64,000 nucleotides of DNA, from NCBI RefSeq assembly GCF_000972845.2, contig NC_040028.1, positions 17,854,871-17,918,870 of the forward strand. Direction: 5' to 3'. The stretch is from Larimichthys crocea (Eukaryota > Chordata > Actinopteri > Sciaenidae). Position 1 is the first letter of the stretch, and each line of letters opens with the position of its first letter. The position numbers were made by a program, and so were the translations under genes. The notes beneath the pieces were generated by a model. That model was given only the letters and a program-made list of their open reading frames with translations, was not told where the DNA came from and did not search any database. This document shows, piece after piece, positions 47,101 to 63,144 of this stretch.

Positions 47101-49978
47101 ACGTCATCGCCAGCGCTGGAGACGGCGGAAGATGCCAAACTGGAGAAGATCCTCAGTAAACAGAGGTATAACTCTGAATTTAGAAGTACTGCTACACAAC
47201 ATGAAGCTCAAAAAAACCCTGACGCCTGACATCCAACACTCACCTCATAGCTATACATGTTTGACCTGATGTTGTTGTTGTTCTCAGGTTTCACCAGAGG
47301 CAGCTATTAGAGGAGACCGGTGGAGGCTGTCCCAGCCCTCCTCGTCCGACTCAGCTCGACGTGGAGAGCCACAGTCCTTCACATGCAGCTCCACAAGGGG
47401 GAGTCAGAGAGGTGAAGAAAATCAGTGCACCAGCACCAGTCGCTGCTCCATCAGTCCGGGACACAGGTAAGGCAGCTGCTTCGTCACTAAGAGACGCAGA
47501 GCTTCCTTTTTTTAATGTTTCTAACAGTGCGGTGTGTTTGCACAGAGCCAGTCATGCAGTTTAACACCTGGGTGAGCTGTGATTCTTCCCACCCGTCGTT
47601 ACCGGTGGTTCGCAGTCCGAGGCACGGAGAGGAGCCCATCTACTTGGAGGACGTCCAGACAGATGAGGACAAACTCAACGGCAGCATGCTTTCCTCGGAG
47701 TCCACCTTCCTCCCTTTCACCTCTGATCTGGAGCCACAGACGACCCACTCTGACAGCGAGGACGAGACGGAGACGTTTGAACCTGATTCACTGGCTCCGA
47801 AGCGACCAGCACAGCCCAAAAAGCACAACAACGCAAACAAGCCACATGGTTCCCCCACTGTGGATAAGCAAGAAGAGGAAGTAATTTCTGTGGCAGCCAC
47901 AACAGCCGGATCACCGGAGGTCAGAATCAGCACACCACAAAACGATCTGGAAACATCCTCTGACTTAAGTAGAGTTGAGATGAAAGAATCCCCCAAGCAG
48001 GAAGAAGCTGGCGTGTGTGCCGGTAAATCGATTTTGATGGAAGCGGACAAGGCAGCGGTTAAAATCCAGTCATGGTGGAGGGGACAGCACACCCGCTGTT
48101 GTCACCCGATGGCCAGAGAGGTGCGCAGCGAAATCCGTCTGCGGAGGATGCAAGAACACATCGTCTTCCTGTCTGAGAAGTTAGACAGGTAACCGACAGA
48201 CCGTCAGTGTTGAGAACGGTTGGACAAATATTACATATCGTTGTGGCCGTATAAATCTATATTCTGAATTCTAAATGGGATTTGTTTGCAGGGTGCAGCA
48301 GCAGTATGAAGAGGAGAGGTTACAAAGGCTGGTTCAGGAGGAAGCTGTGAAGTTTCTGTGGAAAGAGGTCAGTGATTGAAGTCGTTATTTATTATTAGCA
48401 CACATTTTCATAGTGCAACGCTGGTTTAATTTCCCTTTTTACCAAACAAGACTCTACAGCCATGCTAGCATTATCTAAAACTGATTGAAGTGACTTTATT
48501 TCTGCAGGTCACAAACCAAAAACAAATTAAGCGTTTGACTTGGAGGCTAGAGGTTTAAAAGTTAAGGGATCAGCGCTTATTATAATTCATCCTGAAGGGG
48601 ATACAAACATCTAAATCCATCCAACAGCTCAGACGTGTCAACTCGGGCTGTGCAATATGACCAAAATCTCACTTATCCTAAAATACTGTATGTCATTTTA
48701 CATTAAAATACATATACAGATATATTTTCTGTCACAAGGCATGTGCAATATTTTACACGTTTCTTATTTTATGTCTTTACAATAAAGTAAATCTTAAATC
48801 ATCTTAAATAGTTTCACAGGGAACGACAGATTTCTTTGCAGATGTAAGTTGCAGCCCTAATCTCTCTCCGTCTTCGTGATTCTTTGCCGTGTGATGAGTC
48901 TGGAGATTGTCCTCATCCGTAGACTCTCACTGTGCGTAGGTGGTAAAACACGTTAATGGTGTTTGAGTCTTGAGGGACTGATCTGCAGGATAATTAGCAA
49001 CGTTTTCTGGTCATTGTGGTGCTTTTAAAGATATATATTAATTTTTTATTAGACAGTTGAAAACCACCTTAGGACAAATGGGAAAGTGGGGAGCTTTTAG
49101 TCTTGGTACATGCGGCGCATGCTTTACTAAGTGAGATACTAGGGCGCCCCCATTGTGGGACTGTTAAAACCCAAACAAACATCTTTGCAGAAGTAGCCCT
49201 TCATTTAGTCATGATCTCCTCGTTTCAGAGTCCTCCTCCTGTTCTGCCTTCTCTCTCCTCCATGTTTGTTTGTGTACGCATGCTGTGACTACACAAACGG
49301 TACAGCATAATATGAAACGATAGACGTTATACTATCATTATACAATATATATCATCATATTGCACAGCACTGATGTCCAACCCATGGTGGCACTAGAGGA
49401 AAAGGGGAGAGAGATGACTGCCATCCCACCAGACTGACACTGGCTTCTGTTAAACATGGTTCACATGTCCTGTGTTGTCTTTGCAGCTCCAGTCTATGCA
49501 GCAGTGGAAGCAGTCTGTGCAGCAGCAGCTGGCGTGCATTACACCGGCTCAGTTCTTAGCTCCTGGACAACGCGAGGCCGCCCCGCCTGCTGCATCCGGC
49601 ACGACGAACCCGCCCAACACAGACGTCTCCTTCCCAGACTCCGGCTTCCAGTCGACGAGCGATCATCACACGGCGCACGAGGACAGCTTCCTGAGCAGCG
49701 GGACGGCAGACTCTCTGAAGACGGTGCGAGCGCTGAGCCCGGTTCGTAGCGGCGGCGTGGACAGCGCAGACTGCAGCCTGTTGGAGCAGTACCTCTCCTC
49801 TGTACAGCAGAGGGAGGAGGAGGCCGAGGAGGTGATCGCTGATAGAACAGATACACCACAGCCCTCCTCACCGGTGTCACCCAGCAAAACAGCACAGCAC
49901 AACTCCCCCCAACAGAAGGCAGCAGACAACCAATCAGATGTGCAGAGAACGGAGGGAACCAATCCCAGCCCTGTCTGA
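44118..49978 (+). CDS. cep97: Centrosomal protein of 97 kDa (11 coding exons)
   Basis: CEP97 pairs with CP110 to cap the distal end of centrioles, limiting centriole length and blocking premature cilium assembly. Exons: 44118-44154, 45896-46038, 46125-46283, 46370-46471, 46545-46658, 46747-46913, 47001-47165, 47288-47466, 47546-48188, 48292-48367, 49487-49978. They sum to 758 aa (human about 865). Leucine-rich repeats occupy residues ~20-190 ([68 protein letters not shown]). The LRR cap follows with [20 protein letters not shown] and [17 protein letters not shown]. An IQ motif, [15 protein letters not shown], lies near 530-545, before a coiled-coil segment [19 protein letters not shown]. Near the C-terminus come FPDSGFQS and [19 protein letters not shown]. 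An AATAAA at 50373-50378 is a likely polyadenylation signal. Confidence 0.96.
44970..45560 (-). mobile_element. LINE 3'-end fragment in cep97 intron 1
   Basis: Read on the - strand, it encodes a degraded LINE C-terminal piece ([28 protein letters not shown]) and ends in the typical TTTATTAATCCCCGC-type tail in reverse (GCGGGGATTAATAAAGTATT near 44987). It is not a functional ORF. Confidence 0.6.
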
Positions 49979-51250
49979 GGGCCTAATAGACACTGTACAG
50001 GTCTACTGAGTGTGTATAAAGTGACAATGACTGATGCACTCAGCCTGATTGCTAACCGAGCTCTCAAATAGCACTGGACTTCCTTTGTTTATCAAGACAG
50101 GCTTGAAAACAATACTCTCCTGTGAATGTAACTAAGTTTGTTTTATACTCTGTTCTGTTATTTAATGAACACTTTCCTCCTCTGTGTGAAGACAATGATT
50201 GTGATGTAGCAGAAGGTGTTAGTAACTTTTACGATGGAGTAGGTTGCTACAGATTAGGAGCTGACATGTTAAACGTAGTGCACTCGTAACCACCGATATA
50301 TAGTACACAAGCATACTATCTATTATCACATACACCTGGAAATGTTGTATCTTTATCCTCTTAAAAAGTGTAAATAAATCAGCATTTATTATTTTCAAAT
50401 CATTGTTATTTAGAAGTTCCAACAACCACGGATATTTTCATTATTAAGTAGTCTCATTATTTCTCCTTTTTTTCAATTAATTATTTAGTGTATAAAATGT
50501 TAAACCAACTGAATCGAATACCCCTCACCTCACCATTTCATTTCAAGCACAAAGGAGAAACCTACAGTGAAGGTGCCTAAGTAGAGGCAGTGCTAGGTTT
50601 CCCTGTGTAGATATAAAAGTCTGTTTTTAAGGGTAACAAAACATAACAATTCTTATTTTCAGGTAATGAAAACATAGTTTTTTATATGACATTGCATTTC
50701 TGTAAGTAGATCCCCTTAAATGTTACATTTTCATCACAACAAGCGACGTCTCAATTAGGCTGATTAACGATTATTAGCAATCTAGATTTAGTTTATTTAG
50801 TTTGTCCTTTCTGGGCTGCTGTAGAAAGATGGTTCAATATGGTGGACTCCATGGAAGAGGACCCGCTCCCTGTGTAGATATAAAAGGTAACAACAAACAT
50901 AACAGGTGATTATACACTAATAAAAACATAATTATGTATCATTTCTGTCCATATATCCTGTTAAATGTTACAAATTGGAGCTTTAATACCAGTGTGCTGT
51001 GGCCTAATTAATATTCATGAGCCGTTGCAAGATATACCATTAATAACAAGTAGAGGGGGGGTGCGCTGAGTAAGTCGTCGTCTTTATGTATTTTGCGGTT
51101 AAAGCAGCTCAGGCTTTTATACATTATTTAAAGCCGCCTCGGGGTGTTTATCCGCTTTAATGCGGTTATGTTTTAACTCACTGACCAACAAAGGACGCGG
51201 TAATATCTCCAACGATAAACCCACCCCCGGTTAAAGTCGTCCGCCTCCCA
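49979..51250. other. cep97 3'UTR and intergenic sequence
   Basis: The cep97 3'UTR probably ends near 50.4 kb (AATAAA at 50373). The rest is AT-rich with repeated relatives of TGTGTAGATATAAAAGGTAA (near 50605 and 50872), suggesting degraded repeat copies. No gene was recognised. Confidence 0.5.
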
Positions 51251-51252
51251 TC

Positions 51253-51375
51253 ATGATCACCGGGCGCTCCTCTCTGGTCCACTACACCGTCTCAGATGAT
51301 CCTCTCCCCCGGCCAGACTCGTCTCCCTCCTCCGGCGGTTTAACGGTTCTTCATCATGCTAAACTCGACGTCGTG
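51253..51375 (+). other. nxpe3: Candidate 5' exon of nxpe3 with upstream ORF
   Basis: GC-rich segment with ATG at 51253, an open frame MITGRSSLVHYTVSDDP… and a strong donor GTAAGTAT after it. Splicing to the acceptor at 54042 would make a 54-codon upstream ORF that ends TGA at 54078-54080, before the nxpe3 ATG at 54131. The peptide was not recognised. Transcript evidence is needed, so confidence is low. Confidence 0.35.
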
Positions 51376-51629
51376 ATGTGTAAGTATAAAGGAGCGGGTT
51401 TTATATATATATAAATATATATATATAAATATATGTGTGTGTTTAAAAACGTCTGTATCACCGTTTGTATTAATATAATGTTGTAATTTTTGTGTTTTTT
51501 TAAACGGCTAACGGTTCTTTGTCGTTGCGTCACCGCAGCCGTTCATATAGACGCAGCGGCCGAAATGACCGTTAGGAAAAGAAGTGACCGTTAGGGAAGA
51601 AGTGACCGTTAGGAGAGAAGTGACCGTTA
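51341..51629. promoter_or_regulatory. nxpe3: Cluster of six MYB-type YAACGG sites
   Basis: TAACGG at 51341-51346 and 51509-51514, and its inverse CCGTTA at 51569, 51588, 51606 and 51624. The last four are spaced 18-19 bp in a small minisatellite (TGACCGTTAGGAAAAGAAG unit, 51566-51635). It lies within and after the candidate nxpe3 5' exon. Confidence 0.5.
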
Positions 51630-51934
51630 TGGACGTGTCAAAGATGGTAGATCGTGTTATCTGTTTACACTCCGTCTGAACTCAACACAGATGTGCAGGT
51701 CAAAACAGCAGGTACATTAACATCAGTTTATAGATTATAGATCTAGATCATTGTAGGCATGTTATTAGATGTTTTTTAAATAAATCTGTGTTTTTCATTT
51801 ACAGTACTAGCAGTTTTAGCAGACTTGACAAGTACAATTTGAAATATTTAAAGGTCCGGTGTGTAAAGATTCATAACTGACAAACCTCTGATCATCATCA
51901 GTGCACCTGAGGCAGGCTAAATGTCCAAATGTCT

Positions 51935-52050
51935 TAATCCTGCATAACTTTAAGCCTTAATATAATGTGAACAGGTGAGTTGTATATAAATTCACCCTCA
52001 GTACAGTTGTCATGAACGGGGAAATTAGCTACAGAGGCCAAAACTGTTTT
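51935..52050 (-). repeat. Dispersed repeat R1, partial
   Basis: Inverse R1: CCTGCATAACTTTAAGCC through CAGTACAGTTGTCATGAACG to CAAAACTGTTTTTTG. Confidence 0.85.
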
Positions 52051-52209
52051 TTGATCATCTGCTTTAGTTAAAAGTCAGTTGTTGTTGTTGCTTTGGCACA
52101 TGACATAGTATCACTGACAGTATAAAGAATGGACAGCGTATCTGTGACGTAACGTTTCTGAAGAGTCGCTTTAAAGCTCAAACTCTGGCTCTGGCCGCTG
52201 CTATCTTGG

Positions 52210-52450
52210 CCTACCTGTCAATCAAACTTTAAGCCTTAATATAACGTGAACAGGTGAGTTGTATATAAATTCACCCTCAGTACAGTTGTCATGAGCGGGG
52301 AAATTAGCTACAGAGACCAAAACTGTTTTTTGTACCAGGCTGTAAACATGTTTATTTCTGCTGTGAAACATGGGGACTTATGGAGACTGACTCACTTCTG
52401 GAGCCAGCCTCAAGTGGACGTTTGAGAGACTGCAGTTTTTGGCTTCACTT
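52210..52450 (-). repeat. Dispersed repeat R1, near-full copy
   Basis: Inverse R1 from ACCTGTCAATCAAACTTTAA to CTGGAGCCAGCCTCAAGTGG, continuing to CTGCAGTTTTTGGCTTCACT. That continuation is shared in inverse with the 63690 copy, which extends the R1 left boundary. Confidence 0.85.
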
Positions 52451-52459
52451 CATAGTCAC

Positions 52460-54030
52460 GGAGGTTGTCGCTTGGATAACGCGGATCTTCTTCGTTATTC
52501 AACCACTAAGTTTTGACAGGAGCCCAAAACGGACAAATGAAACACTGACCATAGTTTCTCCATCATGTTAAGAAGGGGAGGTGAAACAAGGCGGTTTCAA
52601 TCTGTAACTGCGTCCCTAGATGATTTCTACACAGCGTTCCCTTAAATTAGTTTAAATAAATCAGATGTTTAAGATTTGACTTGACAAACAGCAATCTTTG
52701 AAGGTCCAGTGTGTCTCTATTTACAGAATGTGGCAGAAAATGTAATATAATATGCATAACTGTGTCTTCATTCGCATACAATCACCTGAAAATAAGAACT
52801 GTTGTGTTTTTGTGACCTTATAAGGCTTTTATATCTGCAGACGACACATCTAGACTTTCACGTAGTTTCTGAGGGTGAGGCGAGGTGAACCACACAGCTA
52901 GAGTCCACTAAATCATAAACACTGATCCATTAATCTAAACTCACATCAACTTCCTGATAACAGAAATGCAGCATTCAGGTGAAGGAGGGAAAGGTGTGTT
53001 TGTTTACCAGCAGACAGACAAATATAGAGACAATCTCATTGTTCAGGATTTGAATTAAAAGTTTAGGACTCCAGAGTCTGGAAACTTGTTGGTCTTGATT
53101 CATCTCTGGCCTAGATTTGTGACATACTTTTAACTTGCAAACCAGTCAGACATTGGTTCATGTGTTAGTGGCACTGTCAGAGCAGAGACAACTCTGTCAG
53201 TAGATAAAATACACCCTGCTTTAGAAGTCCTAGTTATTTTCTGACAGCAGCAGCATGAAATGCTTAAACAATAAGAATCTAATTTAATCCTTGAACCAAA
53301 CAATTCTAGTTTAAGGTCCTATAGCTTACTTAATTATTCTTATTAACTGGTGTTTATTCTTTTAAAGGTTGTGTTTATTCACACAACCCGAATTGTTTCG
53401 TGTTGACCTTGACGTACACGTAGTTCGCAAAGCTCGCACAGAAGTTCAGCGGAGGAATAAATGGAACTGAACCTCAACTAGTGTCATTGTTAACACCTGC
53501 AACGACCCTACTATTTAACGTCCAAATGGCTGCTGTGAAAAAAGGTCTATTGTGACGGTGATTGATCTGTTGAATGCATCAATAACAGTCAGATAACAAT
53601 CCAGAAATGCATAGGGTGAAGCAACGTTTGTCAGAAAAGAACAAAATAACTTAAAACTACAAGATTCTCTTCATAGTAACATGATGCGTACCTATTTTTA
53701 TAACTCACGGTGGTTGATTTGAACCTAGAGAGAGAGTCTGTATTTGTTTTTTACGAGATAGCTTTTATAATCTTGGTCTAAGTCCACACCAGTGTGGATA
53801 TAGTTTTATTGTGGATAAAGGCGAGGTGGATATACTTTATCCTCTGTTCCTAAGCATGGTTATAAAACCTAATAAAATTAAGATCCACACACAGAGGAGT
53901 CTGATAACGACTCCTCTCCTCTAAAACAAATATTTGCATGATCCTCTGTCAGCTCAGATCTTCCTCTTTAAACGTGAATTCAGGTCTGAGCTTCCCGTGT
54001 GTTCGTCCCTTGTCGTTGACAGCGTTCATT
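52460..54030. other. nxpe3 upstream sequence, nothing recognised
   Basis: Probable first intron or 5' intergenic sequence. No coding exon or identifiable element was seen. Confidence 0.4.
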
Positions 54031-54130
54031 TGTGTGCATCAGGCTCCGAGGACGAAATGATGCCATCATCACCGCGGTGACAGCTTTGAGCGAAGCAGGG
54101 CCTGATCATGGGAGACAGAAGGAGGTCACC

Positions 54131-57389
<3,259 letters not shown>

Positions 57390-57496
57390 ACTGAGTTTAC
57401 TGCGTGAATCCATCAAATTCCCAAAACTGAAGCATCCTCCAAAGGTACACACCCTTTAAATACAGACATCTCATACTCTATGTTTACTTGCTTATT

Positions 57497-57705
57497 ACGG
57501 GGCGCCTGTGGCTCGGAGGTAGAGCGGGTCTTCCACCAATAAGAAGATCGGCGGTTCGATCCCCTCCCGTCTGCATGTCGAAGTGTCCTTGGGCAAGATA
57601 CTGAACCCCAAATTGCTCCCGAAGGCCGTGCCATCGGTGTGTGAATGTGTACGAATGGTTAGCTTCTCAAACCGATGAGCAGTTATATAAGTATTTACCA
57701 TTTTT
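57497..57705 (+). mobile_element. tRNA-derived SINE
   Basis: Begins GGGGCGCCTGTGGCTCGGAG with an A box TGGCTCGGAGG (~57509) and a B box GGTTCGATCCC (57553-57563). The body GAAGTGTCCTTGGGCAAGAT and CTGAACCCCAAATTGCTCCC is characteristic of a widespread teleost SINE. It lies about 110 bp after the nxpe3 stop, probably within its 3'UTR. Confidence 0.85.
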
Positions 57706-60700
57706 ATTACATTTACTTTGGCACGGTGATTGTTCCTGCACCTGTTTTTGTTGCCAAAGTGTTCGATTTGTTTCGGTGTGAACTTTCATTACATTTGTTT
57801 ATTAGTTTTGCCAAAGCTGAAAACTCAATGTGATTTTCCTCAGGCTGTTCAGTGTTAACACAGTGTTTAAAGATGTGTTCTTACCACATGCTGACCGCAG
57901 GTACTAGTACGTACCTGGACTTGTCTGGATCCACACCTTTGAATCCACCCACTCGGCTTTTGCAATACTCTCTAACATGAGGCAGCACATTGGACTACAT
58001 TGTTCAAACACATCCACACGTGTGCCAAATGTCGTTTTAACTCACCAAATCACCGCAAAAGTCAAGACATAGCAGGTCCAACCAACTTCGTGACAATGGA
58101 GAAACCTTCTCGTGGTCGTCTGCTGCAACATGAGTTTAGATAGTTAGTGTGCTTCATAGTGCAAAGCACAAGGCACACCTTGTTCACCATACTTCTTCTT
58201 ATTCTTCTGTATGTTTTTCAGTGTGCTACTCCTCGGGCAGTTACAAAAAGCGTATCGAAGCATTTCAACCAAACAGTTTTCGAGAAAATCGCCAAAAAGC
58301 AGCAGATAAACTGCTCCCATGGCCACATATTTCACTCTACAGTCACAAATTTAACATCAAAATGTAAGAACATTTGTGCTGGTCGCTCAGATAAAACGTC
58401 CCAACTGCCTCATTTACTCCCACATTCACCAAGAGCAGAGATTTCCGGAGGACTTCTTTCCCCCACCCTATTGCGGAACGTATCATTCGTATGCGCTACA
58501 AAGAGAAAACGTGCCTATCTGTGTAATTCTGTCTGTCGCTGACGACGATCAGAGGCTCACTCGTGACCTATAAGAGCAAAGTTGCTGTCATGTTTGCCTG
58601 TAGTTATTGTCAAATGTGTCCTTTTCTAACTGTAACATTGAGCACCCATCGACAATCCAGTGTCATCTGCTGAGCGATGTATCTGGGGCTACGATGATGC
58701 ATCTTTGTCACGCCTTTTTCCTGATTCTAAAGCCTTCGGTTCAGTTCAATAAACTGCAACTACGGCAACATGGAGAGTCGTTTTTATTCTTGTACTGTAT
58801 TCAACAGGTAAAATTAAACACCCATCAGCCACATTCAGACACGCACAGGAGACGTGAATAACACTGATTAGCTCGTTCATCGTGGCTCCTGTCAGCAAGC
58901 GAACATTTTGTCCTGGAAAGGAAAAAGCATTCGTGGGTTTGCCAAAAGCTTGTCGGCCCGTGGGGATCGGCCCGTGTAGTGAAACCAGATGCTGCAGGTC
59001 AGTAAGATGTCAGAACACACAGTTATGAAGAGGATCTACACGTTATAGCTCATCGGTGCATTTTTAAGATCAAATCTCTTTTTTATTTCCCTTTTTAGGA
59101 AAGTTTTCTGCAAACATTTAAAAGATAACGTCACAAGAAGAGGAGAGGAGACACAGTTATGCCGCAATCATACGTCCAAACCATGTTTTTGTGCCTAATT
59201 CACTGATTTGTTCACGGTCGTTATCCACTAAAGTCCAGATTAACTCTAATCTAATGTCTTTTTTTTCCATTACTGTGGAAATAGACGAGTCTACATCGAG
59301 TCTTCCTACGTCCATCCGCTTCACCGTAATGGCAGCATTAAAACCGACTGAACCAGTTCACCTCGTTAAGAGGGCAGCAATCAAATTGTTACAGCAATAA
59401 ATACAAAACTGACAATACATCAAACATGACAGAGCAAAATCTGACGAGTCACAGACTGACTTTAATACTCTAAAAGCACCAAAATAAATTTAATTAAATC
59501 ATATTTTTTACATATTAACACCTCTGTTGATTGCGTGGTTTTGGTAATGTAGGAAATCATCAGTCATCATGTTGCACAGAGCGGCTGCTTCACGTCTGAT
59601 CACACGTTGCTGAGTCGTGGAAACTATTTCTCTCGGACAAACATGACTCAGCGTTGCCTCACAGGTAGATGTTTATCAAGAAAGAAACTGAACTTATGTC
59701 GGCGTGCAGTGAGGTGGCCTGCAGCACTCATTACATCCACAATTATTATTAAATGCTTCATTAATAAACAGAGGGTATTAATATATATCAGCTCGTCTGT
59801 GCAGGCTTTCCATTAGAGTTTAAAAAATCTGTGTCTGCAGGGATTTGCTCCCATTAAGCCATAAAAGTATTAAAGCAATGTCGGGCGATGAAGCCTGGAT
59901 TTCATCTCATCCCAAAGGTGAAGGATCGGGTTTGTGTTGATGGGTTTATGTCGATTTCTTCCACAGTGAACTAAGAAACAATGCTCGTAAGGCTTTGAGA
60001 AGAAACGTATCCTCACAGCGTTGGAAGTTTACTTTCTAGAATATTGCATGCTGCAGCTTTAAGATTTCTCTTTCTTTGAATCGAGGGTTCAAACCAAGAG
60101 CCACACCCTCACAACTAAAGTACATAAAAGTAGTTTAAAGGGGTTTAAAACAGTCGTCGACTGTTATGGGTGTGACCTAACATCGATTCTGAGTCATCAA
60201 AGAATTTTAGAGCAAGAAAATTAAAAAATGAACTGGACAAGCACAAAGCTCGTGTGTCCTCCAGCAGTACAATCGAACCATTTAACACACTGCTGCTTCT
60301 TTGTCTTTGAAATGAGGAAATGACGTCAAAGAAATCCCGCCCCCAGAACACATTGATTATTTATCGATTTTATTTAAAAAGTTTCATGTTCCCTTCAAAA
60401 AAACTTCACGCATATCTGTCCGTACTAAACTTTGCAGAGCATCACGTTCCCTAGGAGTGAAAGATACGATACAGTTCATCAGTAACTTTGGCAAAAATAC
60501 GACAACAGGCAAGAGAGCTCTTTACAAAACTAAAAGGAAAACACAGCCATCGTTTATAAAAATCAACCTTGTGGTGACACTAAAATCTTTGAGGACTCAC
60601 ACAGGGCAGCAGCGACAGAGACGGAGAGAGTGCAGGCTGATTTCTGGAGTGTGAAGGCTAAAACAACAAGACAGGAGAGTAAAATATGAAGCTACAGTGA

Positions 60701-61244
60701 CAAGGACGAGGTTTTAACTCATAATATGGGAGCAGTGATGTCCTGAGGTCACACAGAAAGAGGCACTGACAGTTTCCCCGTTCATTTATTTTTTAGCTTT
60801 CAAAATGAGTCCTCTGATCATTTGTGCCACGACAAGAGAAAGCATTGTGCGTTGTGCGTTTTTTAAATGCACCAGCTCAGATTCATCTCTCAGAAAGCGC
60901 TGAACACTTCGTCTTAGTTGGAAAATCTAGTCACAGGAGTGTAGTTTGAATTATATTTAAGTTATTACAGATCATGCTCTTCATATCTGATATGCTGTTG
61001 TGCAGTCAAACCTTCATTCGGGTACAGAGAACTGATAAAACGTACACTGATAAGAAGTACAGCACTGAAAGAGGAGAAACACTTGAAACAACGACCGTTT
61101 GTTTGGCATCTAAATTTTAAAAAATGACCATCTGAAGGAGAGACTAACTAATATTTATAAAGAAAAGAAAAGAAGCTAAAAAAGGCGAGAATCATCGACG
61201 CTGCGGCAGCATGTCACGTTTAGAGAGAGAGAGACAGACGGGGA
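57706..61244. other. nxpe3-me3 convergent intergenic / 3'UTR region
   Basis: No conserved gene was recognised. About 58150-58800 looks like an inserted dispersed element (starts near TTCACCATACTTCTTCTTAT; contains a 131-codon open frame of no known family). AATAAA at 58748 could serve nxpe3. TTTATT sites such as 60785 could serve me3 on the - strand. Confidence 0.45.
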
Positions 61245-63144
61245 TCAGACGTCCTGGACGTTCATGGCCTCTTGTGGCCAGCTGTACGTGTCCAGAGTGA
61301 AGTCATCGTAATCGGGACTGTAGATGTGAGACAGCACAAACGCCTCCTTGTCTTTCGGCTCCGGGTACAGAGAAGCGATGTTGTTTTTGTATGCATAGTT
61401 GACGAGCTGGTGGAGAGAAGAGACAAGACAGTCAGCTGACAGATGGACGCGACACACTGCAAGTCTGCAGGGTGAAGATCGACTGTGTGGAAGTTAACAA
61501 GATGCAAAAATAAAGTTAAACCCAGAGATAATCCTCACATCCATCATCGGTCCTGAAAAAGATGATCTGAGTTTATCAGCATTAACCTCCTAATAAATCT
61601 AAAGATGTAAGAAGTAGCATTAAATACACATTACTAAATTAGTGCATGTTACTTAATGTTACTTTTAGTTTTCTGCACCGTTTAAATTAAATTTTTTCTG
61701 AAATTCAAAATATAAAAACAGGATCTCTTAAAAAGATCTTTAAAATCTGACAGCTATCATAAGTACATCAAATAAAACGTAGGAATAAAAATGCACTGAT
61801 GTAAAGGTTTAAAATAAAAAACACTTTACGATCACAGAAAAACCCACAAAACTGATTCTAGCTGCAGAAACTGGAGAAACGTTTCCAGGCAGCAGGTTGA
61901 GACGTTTGTCGTAGACAAATACATAATTAATGAGACGTATTTGATCCAGTTTGTGGATCCATCTGCAAGTCACAATATATACCAACAATATTTGTTGAAC
62001 GACCGAGGTTACATACTGTGTTTCAGAATCAGGTTTTCACTCACAAGGAATCTGTCTTGCTGTTATCGGTGCAAAACAAACATTACTGACATTACTAAAT
62101 CTAAATAATATGTTCTAAAATGATGTTTCATTGTGAGGAATAAGGGCCGACCACATGGACAGATCACCCACCTTCACTGCGATCCTGAAGGACACCTCTC
62201 TGATGGTGCTGAGGGGGGGATAGAGTCTCCCCTCAGCCAGGTGCTCCTCTGTCACCATGTCAGCGATCGCCTGACGGAGAAAGACGTGTATATGTGAGAG
62301 ATGTATCAACACATGTCAATGTCTCATTGATACGTGGTAAGACGATAAACACCTCTGCTGTGGTGAGGAAGACATCGTCAGATATGTGGCGCACTCCACA
62401 CGCTATGACACCCAGAGCGACTCCAGGGAAGACGTAGGCGTTGTTTCCCTGGCCGGGGTAGAAGGTGCGTCCGTCGGCCAGCGTCACCTTGGTAAACGGA
62501 CTTCCACTGGCAAAGATGCCACGGCCCTGAAAACAGACAGAGTTTGTGTTGTGAGTCTGTGTTGCTTTGTTTTTAACCAGCAGAGGGAGGTGCAGTAACA
62601 CATCTGTGACCGCAGGGGGCGGCACTGCTCTGTGATGTCAATGACTGAGCTGCATCCTGACCAGGAGAAGGTGTCTCATGAATTTACTGGACAGAGCCCA
62701 CAGCTGATCACGACAACAGCTCACCGTGGGTCCACGTGGAGTTTTTACATGCTGTGACGTCACAAAACATCTCGTCAGTTGTCGACTAGTTGTCAAATTT
62801 CCAAAAGTGCTGGCAAAAGCAACCTGTGTGCACAATCTGCCAAATAAAACAGACTCCCACATCTGTATTTGTGGATTCATTCCACATATAAAAGGTAGTA
62901 ATGTATCAATAAAGGTTCAGGAACATATAGACAATGATACATCTGCATAAAGAGTAACTACAGCTGTATATCCTGCACAGTGCAGTGAGGCGAATTATTA
63001 CCTCTGTGAGCTTGTAGCACTGCTCCGCCGTGCACTCCGCCTTGCTGGTGGGGTTACTCAGGGCAAAGATGATTGGCCTCTCATTGAAGGACGCCATGTC
63101 TTTGATGATCTTCTCGGTGAACGCTCCGGCGATAGCAGCGACTC
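61245..63144 (-). CDS. me3: NADP-dependent malic enzyme, mitochondrial, 3' part (last 4 exons)
   Basis: Malic enzyme 3 oxidatively decarboxylates malate to pyruvate with NADP+ in the mitochondrial matrix. Exons, 5' to 3': 63144-63002, 62526-62353, 62270-62172, 61406-61245, giving the last 192 residues. Conserved blocks are [77 protein letters not shown] and [20 protein letters not shown]. The tail [17 protein letters not shown] … [19 protein letters not shown] matches ME3 rather than ME1 or ME2. Intron phases fit, and the first visible exon begins with the last two bases of a Gly codon. The substrate-binding and dinucleotide-fold N-terminal exons lie beyond the right edge. It is convergent with nxpe3. 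Confidence 0.93.

Noticed and set aside
47640..48092. 150-codon antisense frame in cep97
   Set aside because: It overlaps the large cep97 exon 9 and has no recognised domain.
54032..54130. Upstream in-frame ATG for nxpe3
   Set aside because: The acceptor AG at 54041-54042 falls inside the extension, and the added residues do not resemble NXPE proteins. The ATG at 54131 precedes the signal anchor.
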